Shown here piece after piece: positions 12,001 through 24,001 of a stretch of DNA of 64,000 nucleotides. The stretch is from Anaeramoeba flamelloides (taxonomy: Eukaryota > Metamonada > Anaeramoebidae): assembly GCA_027625915.1 (NCBI GenBank), contig JANTQA010000057.1:10354001-10418000 (forward strand). Reading direction: 5' to 3'. Position 1 is the first letter of the stretch, and every line of letters starts with the position of its first letter. The notes under the pieces are model-generated. The model did not search any database. It worked only from the letters and a program-made list of their open reading frames with translations, and was not told the origin of the DNA. The position numbers and the translations under genes were made by a program.

Positions 12001-13447
12001 AAGTAAATATCTTGATATTTTTAGTAAAATTTAAATATTTAATGCATTTTGTTGTAAATTTTTTTTAATATTCTCAATTTTTTTTAATCTTTTTGTTATA
12101 TTTGATGATTAAAATTTTCAAAAAAATTTACTCTATTTTTTGACATAAATTGTTCCAATTTGATCCTTCATTTTTCGAATTTCTTTTTAAATAATAGAAC
12201 TTTAAGAAACTAGTACCATATTTATTTAGGTTTATTATCAGTTTCTTTGATCGGTTGATGTATAGGTCTTCTATAACAAAAAAAACATGGCTTTTTATTT
12301 TAAAACAGGTATAAAATTTTCGTTGCATGCTTAATTTTGACTACAGTTATAAGATTTATTAAACAATAATTCTTTCAAGTTGACAACACAGTCTCTATCA
12401 GTATAAACCTAATTATTACAATCTAAAATGTGAATAATCTTTACTTTCCTCTCTTCAAAAGAAAGAATTAACAAAGAATTGAAAAGTTTTTTGGGTAATT
12501 TGAATTAAAAGTTTAAAGATTGTTGTTTTTCTGTTTTATACTCGTTTGGCTCTGGGTGTATGAATAGAGCCAAAAAGGATGTCAACATTAAGTTAACCTT
12601 TAGTAAGTTTATTGTATGGAAACAATTACTCTACACACATAAAATTCTTTCTCTTGATATTTGTTGATTTCTGGTTATCTCATTTCAATTTGTTGAAAAA
12701 GGAGTGGGTGATCATCGAGTTCAATACATTTATTTTTTTTTTAGGGAAATTATTCGAAATTAAAAATCACTAGCTGTTACTTAAAAATATCAGTCAATTA
12801 GATCCTAAAATATAAATAAAGAAATCCAAATAAAAGATTCTGGTTAAGATCAAACAAAATATTTCTTTTTCAAGTTTTTATTGGAAAAAAAATTAATCTA
12901 TTGAAAGAAAAACAACAAATATAAAGTTTTTTCCAATTATTTTTATCACGTTTCCTGATTTATTTAACTTTAACTAGTTGAGTAGAGCTAAAATTGAAAA
13001 CATTCAAAAAGTAAATTATTATTTAACTTTATATTTATTGGTGGGAAAGGATATCAAGTTTATAAAAAGTGACAACAATTTAATTTATCTATTTTTTCAA
13101 AAGAAAAATTTTGAAAAAACTATTTTCTATTTGGGAAATTTCAAAATTTCCAAAAAACAGAATTTGTGAATTCAAGTATTTTATCAAGTTTCATTTCAAC
13201 ACCGATTGTTCTTTAGTTAGAGTTAATATATAACTCAAGTATAAGCTGGATTGAACTTTTATTTTCCAATTAAAAAAGAGATTGGAGATTTTCTTTTCTA
13301 TCTTCAAGAATGCTTTTTTGATAACAAAATTATTTAATTACAGTAGTGTAAATAACCCTTTTTGAAAACCTTTATCCAATCACAAACATTTAACTTGTGT
13401 TTTTTTTTTTTCGTACTTCAGTATTTGAAGATCGAAAGAAACCTATA
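9041..13447. other. Long AT-rich spacer
   Basis: No convincing gene in 4.4 kb. Short frames such as 12128-12328 (-) and 12978-13169 (+) lack known domains and good start contexts. A GC-richer patch near 10736-10830 begins TTAAGGGTCTAGTC, resembling the ends of the TTAA-flanked elements, but no matching right end was found. Confidence 0.4.
12545..12574. repeat. Short perfect hairpin
   Basis: TTTGGCTCT and AGAGCCAAA form a 9-base perfect stem around a 12-base loop in a locally GC-richer stretch. Function unknown; it may be a remnant of a palindromic insert. Confidence 0.4.
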
Positions 13448-13647
13448 CAATCATTTCAACTTTTAGAACACAAACTTCCAATCTAATTTAAGGTGTATAA
13501 AAAAAAACTCCAATTAAGGCACAAAATTCAAATTCCACTAAAATAATTTGTTCTAAAAAAAAAATTCCTACAAATGAGCTTTATTTTAGGATCTTTTTTG
13601 GTATTGTAAATTCGTTCAAAGTTTGTGTCTTAAAGTGAAAAAGACTG
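13448..13647. mobile_element. Tc1-like MITE, CAGTCAGTTCCAC family (old copy)
   Basis: A 200 bp inverted-repeat unit flanked by TA on both sides (13446-13447, 13648-13649). Ends are CAATCATTTCAACTTTTAG and, reverse complemented, CAGTCTTTTTCACTTTAAG. Its internal blocks AAATTTAAGG-like and AATTAAGGCACAAAATTC match the copies at 18971, 19297 and 30210. It is the most diverged of the four. Confidence 0.72.
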
Positions 13648-14347
13648 TATATTCTTGTTTCAGGTTTAAATTGACCTTTCGAGGTTAGATGATTGGTTAA
13701 TGTTAATTTTTCAATAATATAAAATGCTTTTGTTTCAAAGATTTCGTCATATTTTCAAAATTAATAAGAATAAAATGATTTTCTTATTTTTATTTCGAAA
13801 AATGTTATTTTTCTCATTATTTTGTCAAAATATTGCAATTCAATCTTTCAATATCTTCTTAATTCTTTTTTAAAATATATTAAAATAACCCTATTTCTTG
13901 TTTGTGTGTTGTTTTCATGTCATTAATATGTTTCTTTTATTTCTACAGTCAGCCCATATTTTTTTTGTATGAGTTAAATTGTCATTTCCTTTAAGCAAAA
14001 AGCACGGGTTTGTTGAACAACTGTAAATCCCAATATAAAATCTACAAAAGTTTCCATTATTTTTTTTTTTATTTTGAAGGGAGGAAACTAGTTTCCTCTT
14101 ACAGCTCTGATTTCTAAATTTTTGTTTAGAAATTTTAATAAAGAGTTATAATTTTCTTTACCATTAATCAATGATAAATTTTCCATTATTAAAAATTTCC
14201 TTCGACTTTACGCAATTAGAAAGAAAATTGTCGCCCAAAAATTGAATTTCCATTAAGCTCCTGTTACATGTTGTTAGTATCAAAAATTAAAGATATTTTT
14301 TTTATTGAAAGAATTTTTCATAACTGTTTTGGAAAAAAAGTGAAACA

Positions 14348-14744
14348 GGAAAAAAAGCGAAACACGGTTTTTCATTAGGAACATTAATAGAACCTGAAAA
14401 TGAAAAGTAAGATGGGTTAAAAGAAGAAACGAATTACTTTCAAAGAATAATACATTATATTATTTTCAATCAAATGAAAAAACTCGACTTTAGATCTACT
14501 TTTCTTATTGAAACTATTATGTGGTTTTGGAGATCTCAAATAAAGTCAATTTTTTGAAAAAATTTTTAATAATTGATCAATAAAAGAAAAACTTTACCAT
14601 AGAATAGTATTAAAAAACTATTATTGTACTGAATACTTCATTTTGTCTTTATTTATTGATTTATTCTTTTTTTAATTGATCTTACTTTTCATTTTCAGGT
14701 TCTATTAATGTTCCAAATTAAAAACCGTGTTTCGCTTTTTTTCC
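14348..14744. mobile_element. MITE-like element with GGAAAAAAAGCGAAACACGG arms
   Basis: Inverted arms of about 65-70 bases: the left (14348-14413) runs GGAAAAAAAGCGAAACACGG through AACATTAATAGAACCTGAAA to AAAAGTAAGAT, and the right (14679-14744) is its reverse complement with only a few differences. The 265-base centre is AT-rich without a long frame. Only one copy is in the window. Confidence 0.72.
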
Positions 14745-15464
14745 ACAATGATAAGTCTGATTTTATAGGAATAAGATCCATTATATTCTTTGAAAAATCG
14801 TCATTCATTAAATGGGTAAACATTTGATTTGATAAAAGTTGTTTTACCCCTTTTTCGATTCCAAAATAGTTATTACTTTTTATCTTATAAAAAGTATAAA
14901 TATAAAAAAAAAAGAATCGATCAATCAAGAAATTAATAGATACTTGGATTTGCTTCCTCAACTGATTCTATTCATCATACAACATTTTTTTCATTTACTC
15001 AATCTTGCAAAATATATATTTACTGGTTATCAAATTTCTCTTATAAATTGTTTAAAATTGTTCTCACTTTGAATAATATTGTATTTCATAACTATTTTTT
15101 TCTGAATCTAACAATTCCAAAAAAAAAACAAAATATCAATTTTCCAATATTATTTTCCAAAATTTGTTAATTTTTTACAAATATTTTGTTTGCCTGAATA
15201 ATCTTTGGAATTGAATAAAAATGACTAGAATCCAGTATTTACTCGAAAAATTTTACTTTATTTCATTTAATGATTTTATTCATTTCTACTTATTTTGGAA
15301 TAGAAAACTTTGGATTTTTTTCGATCCAAATCTGTTATTTAATTCCATTTTTTTTCAACATTTGACTTCAATTATTGATAATTAATCGAAGGGTAACATA
15401 TTCTTGAGGAATTTTTAAATTACAAACTATTTCTCAATAATTATAAAGCAATTATTTTAAAAAG

Positions 15465-15955
15465 GAGCCAACACTTCCAGGAGATACTTCGATATCTCAC
15501 ATTTTGTTTTCCAAGATGTAATCCAAAAACTTTACAAAAAAAGGAATTCTTTTGAATTATATTTAGGAAAATCTTTTGAAAAACAAAGGGTATGGAGACA
15601 CACAGGTTAATAGAGACAGACGAAGAATTGAGTTTTTTTCTGATTAATTTTGGAGTTAAATAAATTCTATAAAATAAAGTATACAAACACAAAAAAATTT
15701 TTTTTTTTAGGATTTTGGATCAATTGTGATTTGCAAGATACCAAACAAATTAACCAATTCAATTTGGAAAAGATCTTAATTTCTGGTAAACCAGCTTTTT
15801 GGGTAAAGTTTGAAAACAAAACGAAAAACATTAGGAATCAAACGAGAAAAAAAGTATCCAATTTTAACATTTATCAAAGTGAAATTTTTTCCAAAAAAAT
15901 TAGAAACAAAAAAAGAAAATTTTTTTTTCTAAAAAAAGTTCAACATTTTCAATAA
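15465..15955 (+). CDS. Candidate two-exon gene end, unknown function
   Basis: Two stretches with coding-like composition join in frame across a canonical intron: 15465-15605 (ending ACACAG before GTTAAT) and 15711-15955 (after TTTTTTTTTAG), stop TAA. The product has pieces such as RRYFDISHFVFQDVIQKLYK and FWINCDLQDTKQINQFNLEK, then a lysine-rich tail. Phase implies an upstream exon that I could not place; one open stretch near 14917-15072 (ESINQEINRYLDLLPQL) is possible but does not connect clearly. No domain is recognised. It may equally be a decayed transposon gene. Confidence 0.3.
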
Positions 15956-16429
15956 AATTTTTAAGTGAAAAAATTCTTTTAGCCCGAACAATTAAAACTA
16001 TTTTTTTTTTTTTTTATAAGATTGCACTTTCGAAAAAAGAAAATGAAAAAATAATTTTTTTTCTCAAGTCAAAAGCAAAAAGTTCTTATACTTTTCAAAT
16101 CGTGTAACAAACAAAAAAAAATTAATTGTAACTCAAATTGGGAAAAAAAAATTCCAAAAATAATACAAAGGAACTTGAAATCGAAAACAAAATGAATTCT
16201 AATCTCATTGTAAATTGAAAATTATGCTTTATGATTGTTTCTTTCCATTCTTAAATGTTTGTGATTTAATTTTTGAAAAATTTATTTTTTTTTATTTATT
16301 CTAATTTCTTGTTCTTAATTAACTTTTTTCGTTATCTTACTATTTACCTTTATTTTGGTATTGATACCTTTTTTATCTGATTTTTTTTTTGGAACTATCA
16401 CCAGTAAAAATATTATATCGAGACACATC

Positions 16430-16600
16430 TACAAATATGAACACAAAAGTGATCACAAACTTGAACATAAGTACAAACATGAGCATGAACACAAACCCAA
16501 AAACCAACATGAACACAAGCAGCGACATGAGCACAAACACCAATACCAACACAAACACCGACATGCACATGAACACAAATCTAAAAACAAAAACACTCAA
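16430..16600 (+). repeat. AACACA/AACATG-type minisatellite
   Basis: Imperfect 6- and 12-base units of the type ATGAACACAAAC run through about 170 bases. In one frame they encode N-T-N-M repeats and in the +2 frame H-E-H-K repeats, both without stops. Confidence 0.75.
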
Positions 16601-17591
16601 GTCTCTCCAATCAAAGCTCAAGAACGAGAGGAGCTATCGCAAGAGATTACTGAAATTGATCAAGCTGGATCCGACGTCCATTATTGGATTGCATACACAC
16701 CATCTTAGCGCCCGCTACATTGGGCTGTTTAAGACCTCAACTGACACAAAAGATGTACCAACCCACGTGCGTATCAGAAGGTCCTGTATCGAACTCTTAG
16801 CTCTGCTCACAAAAAGGAAAAAAAAAACAATCGAGAGAGGTTTAACGGCGTTTCTCCAGAGGACCTATTTGTTAGAAAACACGAGGGAGTATTCAAGGGA
16901 CTCAATGATTTTCACGTCTACTCTAAAAGAGCGTCAAAAGAAGAACCAAAAGGGGCCAAATCCAAGGAAGAGGAGAATTCTACAAAGGAATGAGCAAGAA
17001 AAGAACTACAAAAAAAAGTTTACCAAATCTCTGGACAAACCAAGCCAAATCATCAAAGTAGAACGAAAAAACATATTAAACTCTCCACAAAAACCAACAA
17101 GCCAGCGAAACCAGGAAAAAAGCACAAACAATGGGCAAACAAATAGCTACTATTTCCCACAAACCCAAAAAAAAACAATAAAGCACAATTCGCCCAAGAT
17201 CAAATTAGAAACCTTTTCCTGCCAAACCAATTGTGAAGAAACCAAAAGCATCAGCCAAGAGACAACGATCACCAAAAAAAAAGAAACCCAAAAGCCAACA
17301 CTCACAAAGCAAGAAAAACCCGCTCTTTACTCACTGGAAACAACAAATTCAAACTTTTTTGAAAATGATCTCAATATAAACCAAGATCTTCAAGAGGAAC
17401 AAAATAAGTATCAAAAACTGTTTTACCAAATGATCTTCCCCTCGGAGCCCACTTGTATCAATGGTTACGATCTAAACACTTCATTCAACCAGTTCCCCTT
17501 CCATGAGTATTTTGATAACTCTTATCAGATTTTATACCATTCACAAACAAAGCAGAATTCACTTAACTGCCTCCTTGAGCATTTTGTCTAG
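16437..17591 (+). CDS. Unknown 384-residue protein with N/T/M-rich N-terminus
   Basis: The frame is open from the ATG at 16437 to TAG at 17589-17591, and even upstream to 16389 without an ATG. A CAG at 16403-16405 could be a splice acceptor from an earlier exon. Residues 1-60 are Asn/Thr/Met repeats; then comes a basic amphipathic stretch (KNERSYRKRLLKLIKLDP), a region around RRSCIELLALLTKRKKKTIE, a long Lys/Gln/Thr-rich linker, and an acidic/aromatic C-terminus (QKLFYQMIFPSEP, FHEYFDNSYQILY) like a transcription-factor activation region. GC content is about twice that of the spacer and C-ending codons are common, unlike the neighbours. The +2-shifted frame also looks partly coding at 16600-16990 (many G-first codons), so an old frameshift or dual use cannot be excluded. 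Function is unknown. Confidence 0.5.
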   Translation: MNTKVITNLNISTNMSMNTNPKTNMNTSSDMSTNTNTNTNTDMHMNTNLKTKTLKSLQSKLKNERSYRKRLLKLIKLDPTSIIGLHTHHLSARYIGLFKTSTDTKDVPTHVRIRRSCIELLALLTKRKKKTIERGLTAFLQRTYLLENTREYSRDSMIFTSTLKERQKKNQKGPNPRKRRILQRNEQEKNYKKKFTKSLDKPSQIIKVERKNILNSPQKPTSQRNQEKSTNNGQTNSYYFPQTQKKTIKHNSPKIKLETFSCQTNCEETKSISQETTITKKKETQKPTLTKQEKPALYSLETTNSNFFENDLNINQDLQEEQNKYQKLFYQMIFPSEPTCINGYDLNTSFNQFPFHEYFDNSYQILYHSQTKQNSLNCLLEHFV

Positions 17592-18034
17592 TTGATCTTT
17601 TTTCACTTTCTTTTCGATATACTATACAGTGTGTTATTTGTTTTTCTTTTTTCATTTTTTATTATTTGTTTTTTTTTTTTTCATTTTTCTTTGTTTGTTT
17701 TTTTTTTTATTTTTATATGTGTTTTGTTTTCTTATTTTGATTTTTTTTAATTTATTTTTTGTTTTAGAAAACAAAAAAATCTTTCTCTGTTTTTTTTGTC
17801 ATCACTAAATCGTATTTTCATCTAATTGCAATATTCTTTTCTGTGGAATCCTTCTTTTTTAATATTAATAAATTATTATTTTTTTTTTTCTATTTTTTGA
17901 ATTTTTTTTTTTGATTTTTTCCTTTCATTTTGTTTTGATAGATACAAAGTTATTATGATAAATAGTGCTGACAAAGTAAGACCATAATATTTAATTTTTG
18001 GAATTAAAACTTTATTTTTTATATTTTAACCCCC
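17592..18034. other. T-rich 3' flank
   Basis: T-dominated DNA with little complexity. AATAAA at 17867-17872 could serve the preceding frame. No gene was seen. Confidence 0.4.
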
Positions 18035-18490
18035 TTAGAATTATTTTTTTTTGAATTTTTAGAATCAATATTTCAGAGGAACTGGTTAGAATATGAAAAT
18101 ATTCTGTTAGTGAGATGATTTAGTTTCTTATTTTGTTTATGACAAATGCCAAAAAATTCTGATCCAATAAGAAACCCAGAAAAAAAATTATTTTAACCTC
18201 AGATCAAATTATTTTTTTTCATTTTTTTTCGAAAGAGATAATAACAAATATATTAAGTGATATTGATCTGAAAGATATAACATCATTTTTTATATTTTTT
18301 TTTAATATTTTTACTCGAGAAAATTAACATGGTTATTTTTATTTCTTAAAATCCAAAGGGTTTTTTCTTTTTTTATTTCAATTTTTTTTCAGTATTGCCT
18401 TATAAATTTCATTTATTTTAATAAATATTAATGGAATTCATATTTTTTACTTTTCAAGATTATTTTTTTGGTTAACAAAACAACAAAACC
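18035..18490 (+). repeat. Dispersed repeat, partial copy of the 25.4 kb element
   Basis: The block CAAAAAATTCTGATCCAATA and the following TCATTTTTTTTCGAAAGAG and TTTTTTTGGTTAACAAAA segments match 25497-25745 in the same order and the same orientation. It is a decayed third copy of the repeat shared by 25410-26370 and 61570-62520. Confidence 0.5.
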
Positions 18491-18970
18491 ATTTTTTGAA
18501 TCTGATATAAGATATACGTATTATTTGGAAAAGCTCTTTTGGATTCTCTAGTTTTATCAAAAAACTCAAAAAAAAATTCTAAAATAACTTGATATTCTAT
18601 TTTAAAATGAATTTTGATTTTTTCTAATAAAATTTCACTTAATGAATTAGTATCACAAGAGAATAGTATATAATTAAACGATGGTGTGATTATTGATAAA
18701 TAAAATTAATGTTATATAGCTAAAATGGTACTAAAAAATATTTAAATTAAAATTTTATTGAATAATAAATTATTGATTGTTAAACAAAGATGATCACATT
18801 TAAAAATCACTATTTTTGAATTTTTTCTTTAATTACAATCCCCTATTCCTATAATTAAAACTTAAAATAATGGCATGCTAGTATTTAAAAATTGATAGCT
18901 ATAAGGAAGTGAAAGTAAGTATTTTTTTACTTTTTTTTTATTTTAAAGATTTGTTCAATGGTTATTAATA

Positions 18971-19166
18971 CAGTCAGTTCCACTTTTAAGTTACAAACTT
19001 GCAACGAAATTTAAGGTAAAAGAAAAATCCCAAATTAAAGCACAAAATTCAGATTCTAATAAAATTCATTTGTGGTAAAAAAAAATTCCAAATCTGTGCT
19101 TTAAATGAGATATTTTTGTGCCTTAAATATCGTTGAAAGTTTTTACCTTAAATTTGAAACCGACTA
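18971..19166. mobile_element. Tc1-like MITE, CAGTCAGTTCCAC family (copy 2)
   Basis: The left end CAGTCAGTTCCACTTTTAAG follows TA (18969-18970). The inverted right end is partly decayed (CTTAAATTTGAAACCGACTA). Internal AAATTTAAGG and AATTAAAGCACAAAATTC blocks are shared with the other copies. Confidence 0.72.
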
Positions 19167-19296
19167 CATAAAACCCCAAATATTGATTAATTTGATTTCC
19201 TTTTTATAAAACTATTCTAATATCAATTAATTTACTATATGTCAGAAACAATTTATTAAAAAAAATATTTTAAGGTAAATTTATTATTTTTTTTTA

Positions 19297-19491
19297 CAGT
19301 CAATTCCACTTTTAAGGCACAAACTTTAAACGAAATTTAAGGCATCAAAAAAACTCAAATTAAGGCACAAAATTTGTAATTTTTTTTTTACAATTTATTT
19401 TATTAGAATCTGAATTTTGTGTCTTAAATTGAGATTTTTTATTGTGCCTTAAATTTCGTTGAAGTTTGTTCCTTAAAAGTGGAAGTGACTC
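19297..19491. mobile_element. Tc1-like MITE, CAGTCAGTTCCAC family (copy 3)
   Basis: It is a 195 bp near-palindrome: CAGTCAATTCCACTTTTAAG on the left and, reverse complemented, GAGTCACTTCCACTTTTAAG on the right. TA flanks both sides (19295-19296, 19492-19493). The inner arms contain GGCACAAA and ACGAAATTTAAGGCA, also inverted, so nearly the whole element could fold into one hairpin. CAGT ends with TA duplication are the hallmark of Tc1-type elements. Confidence 0.82.
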
Positions 19492-20269
19492 TAGAAAAAT
19501 TGAATTTTTTATCAATCTACATTTTGTTACAAATTTAAGAAGGTTCTTTTTCACCCATCCTATGAAAAAGATATAAAAATATTTTATAAAAAATTAAAAG
19601 AATTGAATCTTAATGAAATAATTTTACACTATGACATTTTGAGATTATTTTCATTAATCAATTATTGTGAAATCTATGATTTTACACTAAAATTTCTAAG
19701 AGGTAATTTAAGCCCAAGGTAATTAAGAGTGTAATTTGCACTTCTTCCTCAATAAAAAATATAAAAGAAAGAAAGTTCTTTTTCAACTCTGGAATCTTAA
19801 GATTGAATACCCAACCATTAAAAATATCTTGTAATGTTGATTTTTTTGATTAATTTTCTTGAATTATTTACTTGTATATAGTTTATTTTGAATAAGATTA
19901 AAAAGTGCTATGTTAATATAATTATTTACTGCTTTCAAATCAAGATACAGATAATGTGATTTAAATATAATAGTAAAGTAATTTAAATTTTGACTTTTCC
20001 ATAGTATAAAATAATTCATTGCCATGTTTGTAACAAAAAAATATATATATTAAATTAAATATTTAATCCAAAAAAAAAAATCACAACATATTCAAAGTTT
20101 ACAAATAAAATCATAAAAAAAATAATATAATACCAAACTCAGGTTAAACAAGGTTTTCGGGAAATAAACTATATTTTTAAAAATTTAATATCTTTTTTCT
20201 ATTCATTAAAAAGTTAAAAGTTATCATATTTTCAAAAAAAATAATTTCTATTCAAAATAATATTAACAA
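19492..20269. other. AT-rich spacer between MITE and LINE fragment
   Basis: No gene seen. Part of the left side of the LINE fragment may extend in here, but no recognisable protein blocks remain. Confidence 0.35.
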
Positions 20270-20695
20270 ACAACAAAGATACTTAAAATGGAAGGGCTCA
20301 ACTTCAATCTTAAAACTCAGAAATTTTACAAATTATTTAAATAGATATTCTTATGTTATGAACAAGGACAAATCAAAATACTGTAAATTATGCAAAAAAT
20401 CAAAAAAAATAGATATCATTGAAGATTTGGATCATTTTCTCTGGAACTGCCCAGCCTATGAAAATAATCGTAAAATCTGGATATCTGAAATAAAAAAATT
20501 TAACATCTCTAATATATTAAAAAAAATAATATTACTATTTTTGATATTATTAGAAAAAGAGATTCATTGTATTTATTAGCCTTAATAGGTAATAAATTTA
20601 TTTTTGAGTCTTTAACAAAATTCCTAAATCATAATTTAGGAATTCGGGCAAATAAGAGGAATTAAAAACTCCTCCGTTAAATAATAAAAAAAAAA
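20270..20695 (+). mobile_element. LINE 3' end with ORF2 zinc knuckle (copy 2)
   Basis: An in-frame stretch reads RYLKWKGSTSILKLRNFTN, then CKLC, thirteen residues, H, four residues, C (CX2C-X13-H-X4-C) followed by PAYENNRKIW. This is the CCHC knuckle found after the reverse transcriptase domain in many non-LTR elements. A one-base shift near 20565 breaks the frame before CLALIGNKFIFESLTKF; the end is TTAAATAATAAA plus poly(A). It is 5'-truncated and lacks the reverse transcriptase itself. It matches 2820-3052 and may belong to the same family as the RT piece at 28676. Confidence 0.78.
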
Positions 20696-23600
20696 AGTTA
20701 TCATATTTTTAAACATTATTAAATAAAAATTATTTTCTTTGAAAGAAGATTAAATATTATTGTCTTTGAATGAAATGTATAAAAGGATTCTTGAAAAGAA
20801 CACTTTAAGTTTTATAAATAACTTTAGACTAAATTTATACTTGTTTTCAAAATAAAATAAAATAATTATTTAAAACTTAGTAAAAAAATAATTTCTTAAT
20901 TAAAACACATATAAATAACAATTTTTTTAATCTTGTAAAACAAAATAAATATTCAAACTATTTAAATTATTATATTGAAACTTTTACAAAAATACATTTT
21001 AAAAAACCTTGAAAAAAAGTTTTTAATTTAATTATTTTTTATTAATTATTAATATCCAAAATTATAATTATTGCAATGGGTTATTGAGAACCTAAAGAAT
21101 AAACATACCAATAAACTTTACTAATATTTCTCATTTTTTAATAGAATTACAAACAAAACTTCTATTTCTAAAAAAGCCGATAAAAGTTAAATGAAATTAT
21201 CTATATTAAACTTATTATGAAGATAACTTTTCATATCTCCAAAATTGTCATTGATTTTAAATATCTTTGTCATAATAATATAATAATTTTTTTATAATGT
21301 ATTTTTATTTCAAGCAAGAAAACAAAGTTTTTTTTTTTTAATTTCGGTCTGAAATTTTTTTATTTGGAAAATTACTAGTTATTGTTTTTTTTTTTTTTGA
21401 TCATATTTTTTTTCCTGAAGTAATTGAATCTTAATAAAATTTTAAATCTAATAAAAGAATTACATGGTTACTTTAATTATTAAAAAATAATTAAGATTCC
21501 TCTTTTTTACCCATATTTTCTTGAAATAACCGTTTTTTATTTTCAACAAAAAAGTGTTTAATGTTTTTTTTTTAGAAAATGATTTTGGGTAATATATTGC
21601 GTTATATGAAAAAATATATACAAATTCAGCGCTTATTAATCTTTTTATTAATAATTAATGGTCAAGTTACAATAGAAATAATCTAAGTAATTTTTTTTTT
21701 TTTTAAATAGTTATTTTTATCAATTATAATACACAATCTGAACATTACTAAATTATTGTTTGAATTGTTTTTTTTTTTTTGTTTTTTCAATTAAATTTGA
21801 ATATTTCTTTACATATAGATTTCTAAATATTTTTGAAAACAAAATATTATATTTTTATTTTAATATTAATTCAAATTAATATAAAGAAAGAAAAAAAATA
21901 ATAAACAAAGAATAAAGAAAAAAAAATGTATGATAAAAATTGTAAAATAAGTTAATTTAAGGTTAAATTCATGTTAAAAAAATTAAAAAAAAAATGTATT
22001 TTAATAAATTCATTTTTTTCAAGAATATAAAAAAAGATCGAGATTCAACTAAAAAGAACCGTTTCGTGATTTTTTTTCAAAATTTGGATTTTTTACCATA
22101 TTCAAACTATTAAAATTACTATAAATAAATATAAAATATACAATAATTATACCCAATGCACTTATACTTCAATGTTCTAATTAGTTAAAGTTCAAGATTT
22201 GGTACCATTTATATTTATAATTAGTATTTTAATTGAACATTTTTTCAGGTAAGGTCTTAAACTGTCTTTTTTAACCATGGAAGGGCTTTTAAACAAAAAT
22301 ACATATTCAAAACAAATATAAAATTCTCAAAACATCATTAGTAGTAGATCAGAGTTTAAGTAATTGTTTTTTGAAAAAATATTTTATTTCAAAATACTTA
22401 TTTTGTTACTAAAAACTTATAAAAAAAGTTAGCACTTTTTAAGAAATAAATTAAAACTATGCCCAATTTATCATTTTAATAATAAAAATGAAAATTCAAA
22501 AAAAGTTTACAAAGAAACTATTTTAATAATAATTGATCAATATTTATACACTGAATGTTTGAAAAATCATAATTTATTCTTTTCATTTTCAAGAATTTAA
22601 AGTATTTATTAAAAATACAATAATAGATCAATTACTTCTGAAATTTAAAGAACGAATATTCTATTTATTTTTTCCCAAAATTTTAAAATATGATAAAAAT
22701 TTCAAGGTTTTTTGTCCAAATAGTATTTCCAAAATTTTTGAAAGTGAGAATTCCTAAAATAAAAATGTTTGACAAATTCTTTTTTGCGAAATTTAATAAT
22801 AGAAAAAAAAAAAAACATTAATCCTTTTTGTCTTTTTATTTGATGAGAAAAAATGAATTTTTTACCAAATGATAATTAATTTCCAGAAAGTTGAAAGTGG
22901 GGCCTGTGTATCGCTCAGAATTTTGTCAAATCAAAGATAAAAAATATTAAGAAAAATAAATAATGTTTTAAATTGTTAAATTACTAAAAATATCTATTTC
23001 ATTGTTAAATTAGAATTTTGGATTGTTTATATAATGTACTTTCCAGTATAAAAAAAAAATATTTATATATTTTGATAATGTTTAAAATCTAATTGGAGTT
23101 AGAATTTTCAATAAAAAATGATCGATGTAAAGGAGTTTTTAATATTTTATTTTATTGGAAAAATAAGAAAGTGGATAAAAATATAAATGGTATATAATAA
23201 ATCTTAAATTTTGAATATATAATACTTGTTGATTTGAGTTTTATTTTTTTTTTATACAATTTTGAAATAACGTAGTGAAAATATGAAGTCAAATTTTCTC
23301 ATATATTTCATTTTTATTTTACTCTTTAATTCAAAAGTTAGCAATAGGAATTTTCAATCATAATTTCATTGAATACTTTTTTGTTTTTTGTATTTAATTA
23401 TTTTTGTGTATTGAAAATTCCACAAGAAAATAATTTCGAAAGAAGATCAAATTGTTATCACACCTTAGCCTGTCGTACAACTTGTTAATTTGTCATTTTT
23501 TGTAAATAATAATTATTGATCTGGTTAGTTCTCTTATAAGTCATATGTCTTGTGTGTAATGTGGATTTTAAAAAATATACATTATACAACTCAATTGAAT

Positions 23601-24001
23601 TCTCTTCAATAGTGTGGGTTTTATGACATTGTAACCATACAACAATTGTTTCCATCTTATGTAATTTTCTACTCCTTTTTAAATTATAAATGAGATCAAA
23701 TTTTCGCCATCGTTTTGAGATTTTTGTTTTATAAATAGATTTTTCAAAAGTAATTTGGAATTTGTGGTCTCTATTTATAAAAGGAAAATGAAAATAAAGT
23801 GAAAATTTTAGTACCGATTTATTATGCAAATACCTATAAAGAACAATTAAAATAAAAAGGAAATCTATAAATATAGTTTCATTTTAATACCTTATTTGTT
23901 GTAGTACATACAAATTCTACACTAATTATCTTTAAATGATTTTAGTCATAAACTGTTCATTTTTATCACTTTTCTTCGTTAAGCAAATTCAATATTTATA
24001 A
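20696..24001. other. Long AT-rich spacer upstream of PSMA4
   Basis: More than 3 kb of very AT-rich DNA without a recognisable gene. A minus-strand frame at 23485-23829 is listed separately. The 170 bases before the proteasome start include TCTTCG and T-rich runs that could be promoter elements. Confidence 0.4.
23485..23829 (-). CDS. Unrecognised minus-strand open frame
   Basis: About 114 codons open on the minus strand, 172 bases upstream of and divergent from the proteasome gene. The frame has no ATG at its beginning (first Met about halfway), so it would have to be an inner exon or decayed gene. Segments such as KMETIVVWLQCHKTHTIEEN look protein-like and local GC is slightly raised. No family is recognised, and it may be a chance frame. 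Confidence 0.18.
   Translation of the reverse strand: MHNKSVLKFSLYFHFPFINRDHKFQITFEKSIYKTKISKRWRKFDLIYNLKRSRKLHKMETIVVWLQCHKTHTIEENSIELYNVYFLKSTLHTRHMTYKRTNQINNYYLQKMTN

Noticed and set aside
16355-16708. H-E-H-K repeat frame overlapping the 384-codon frame
   Set aside because: No ATG start and it stops early; kept only as a note on dual coding potential.
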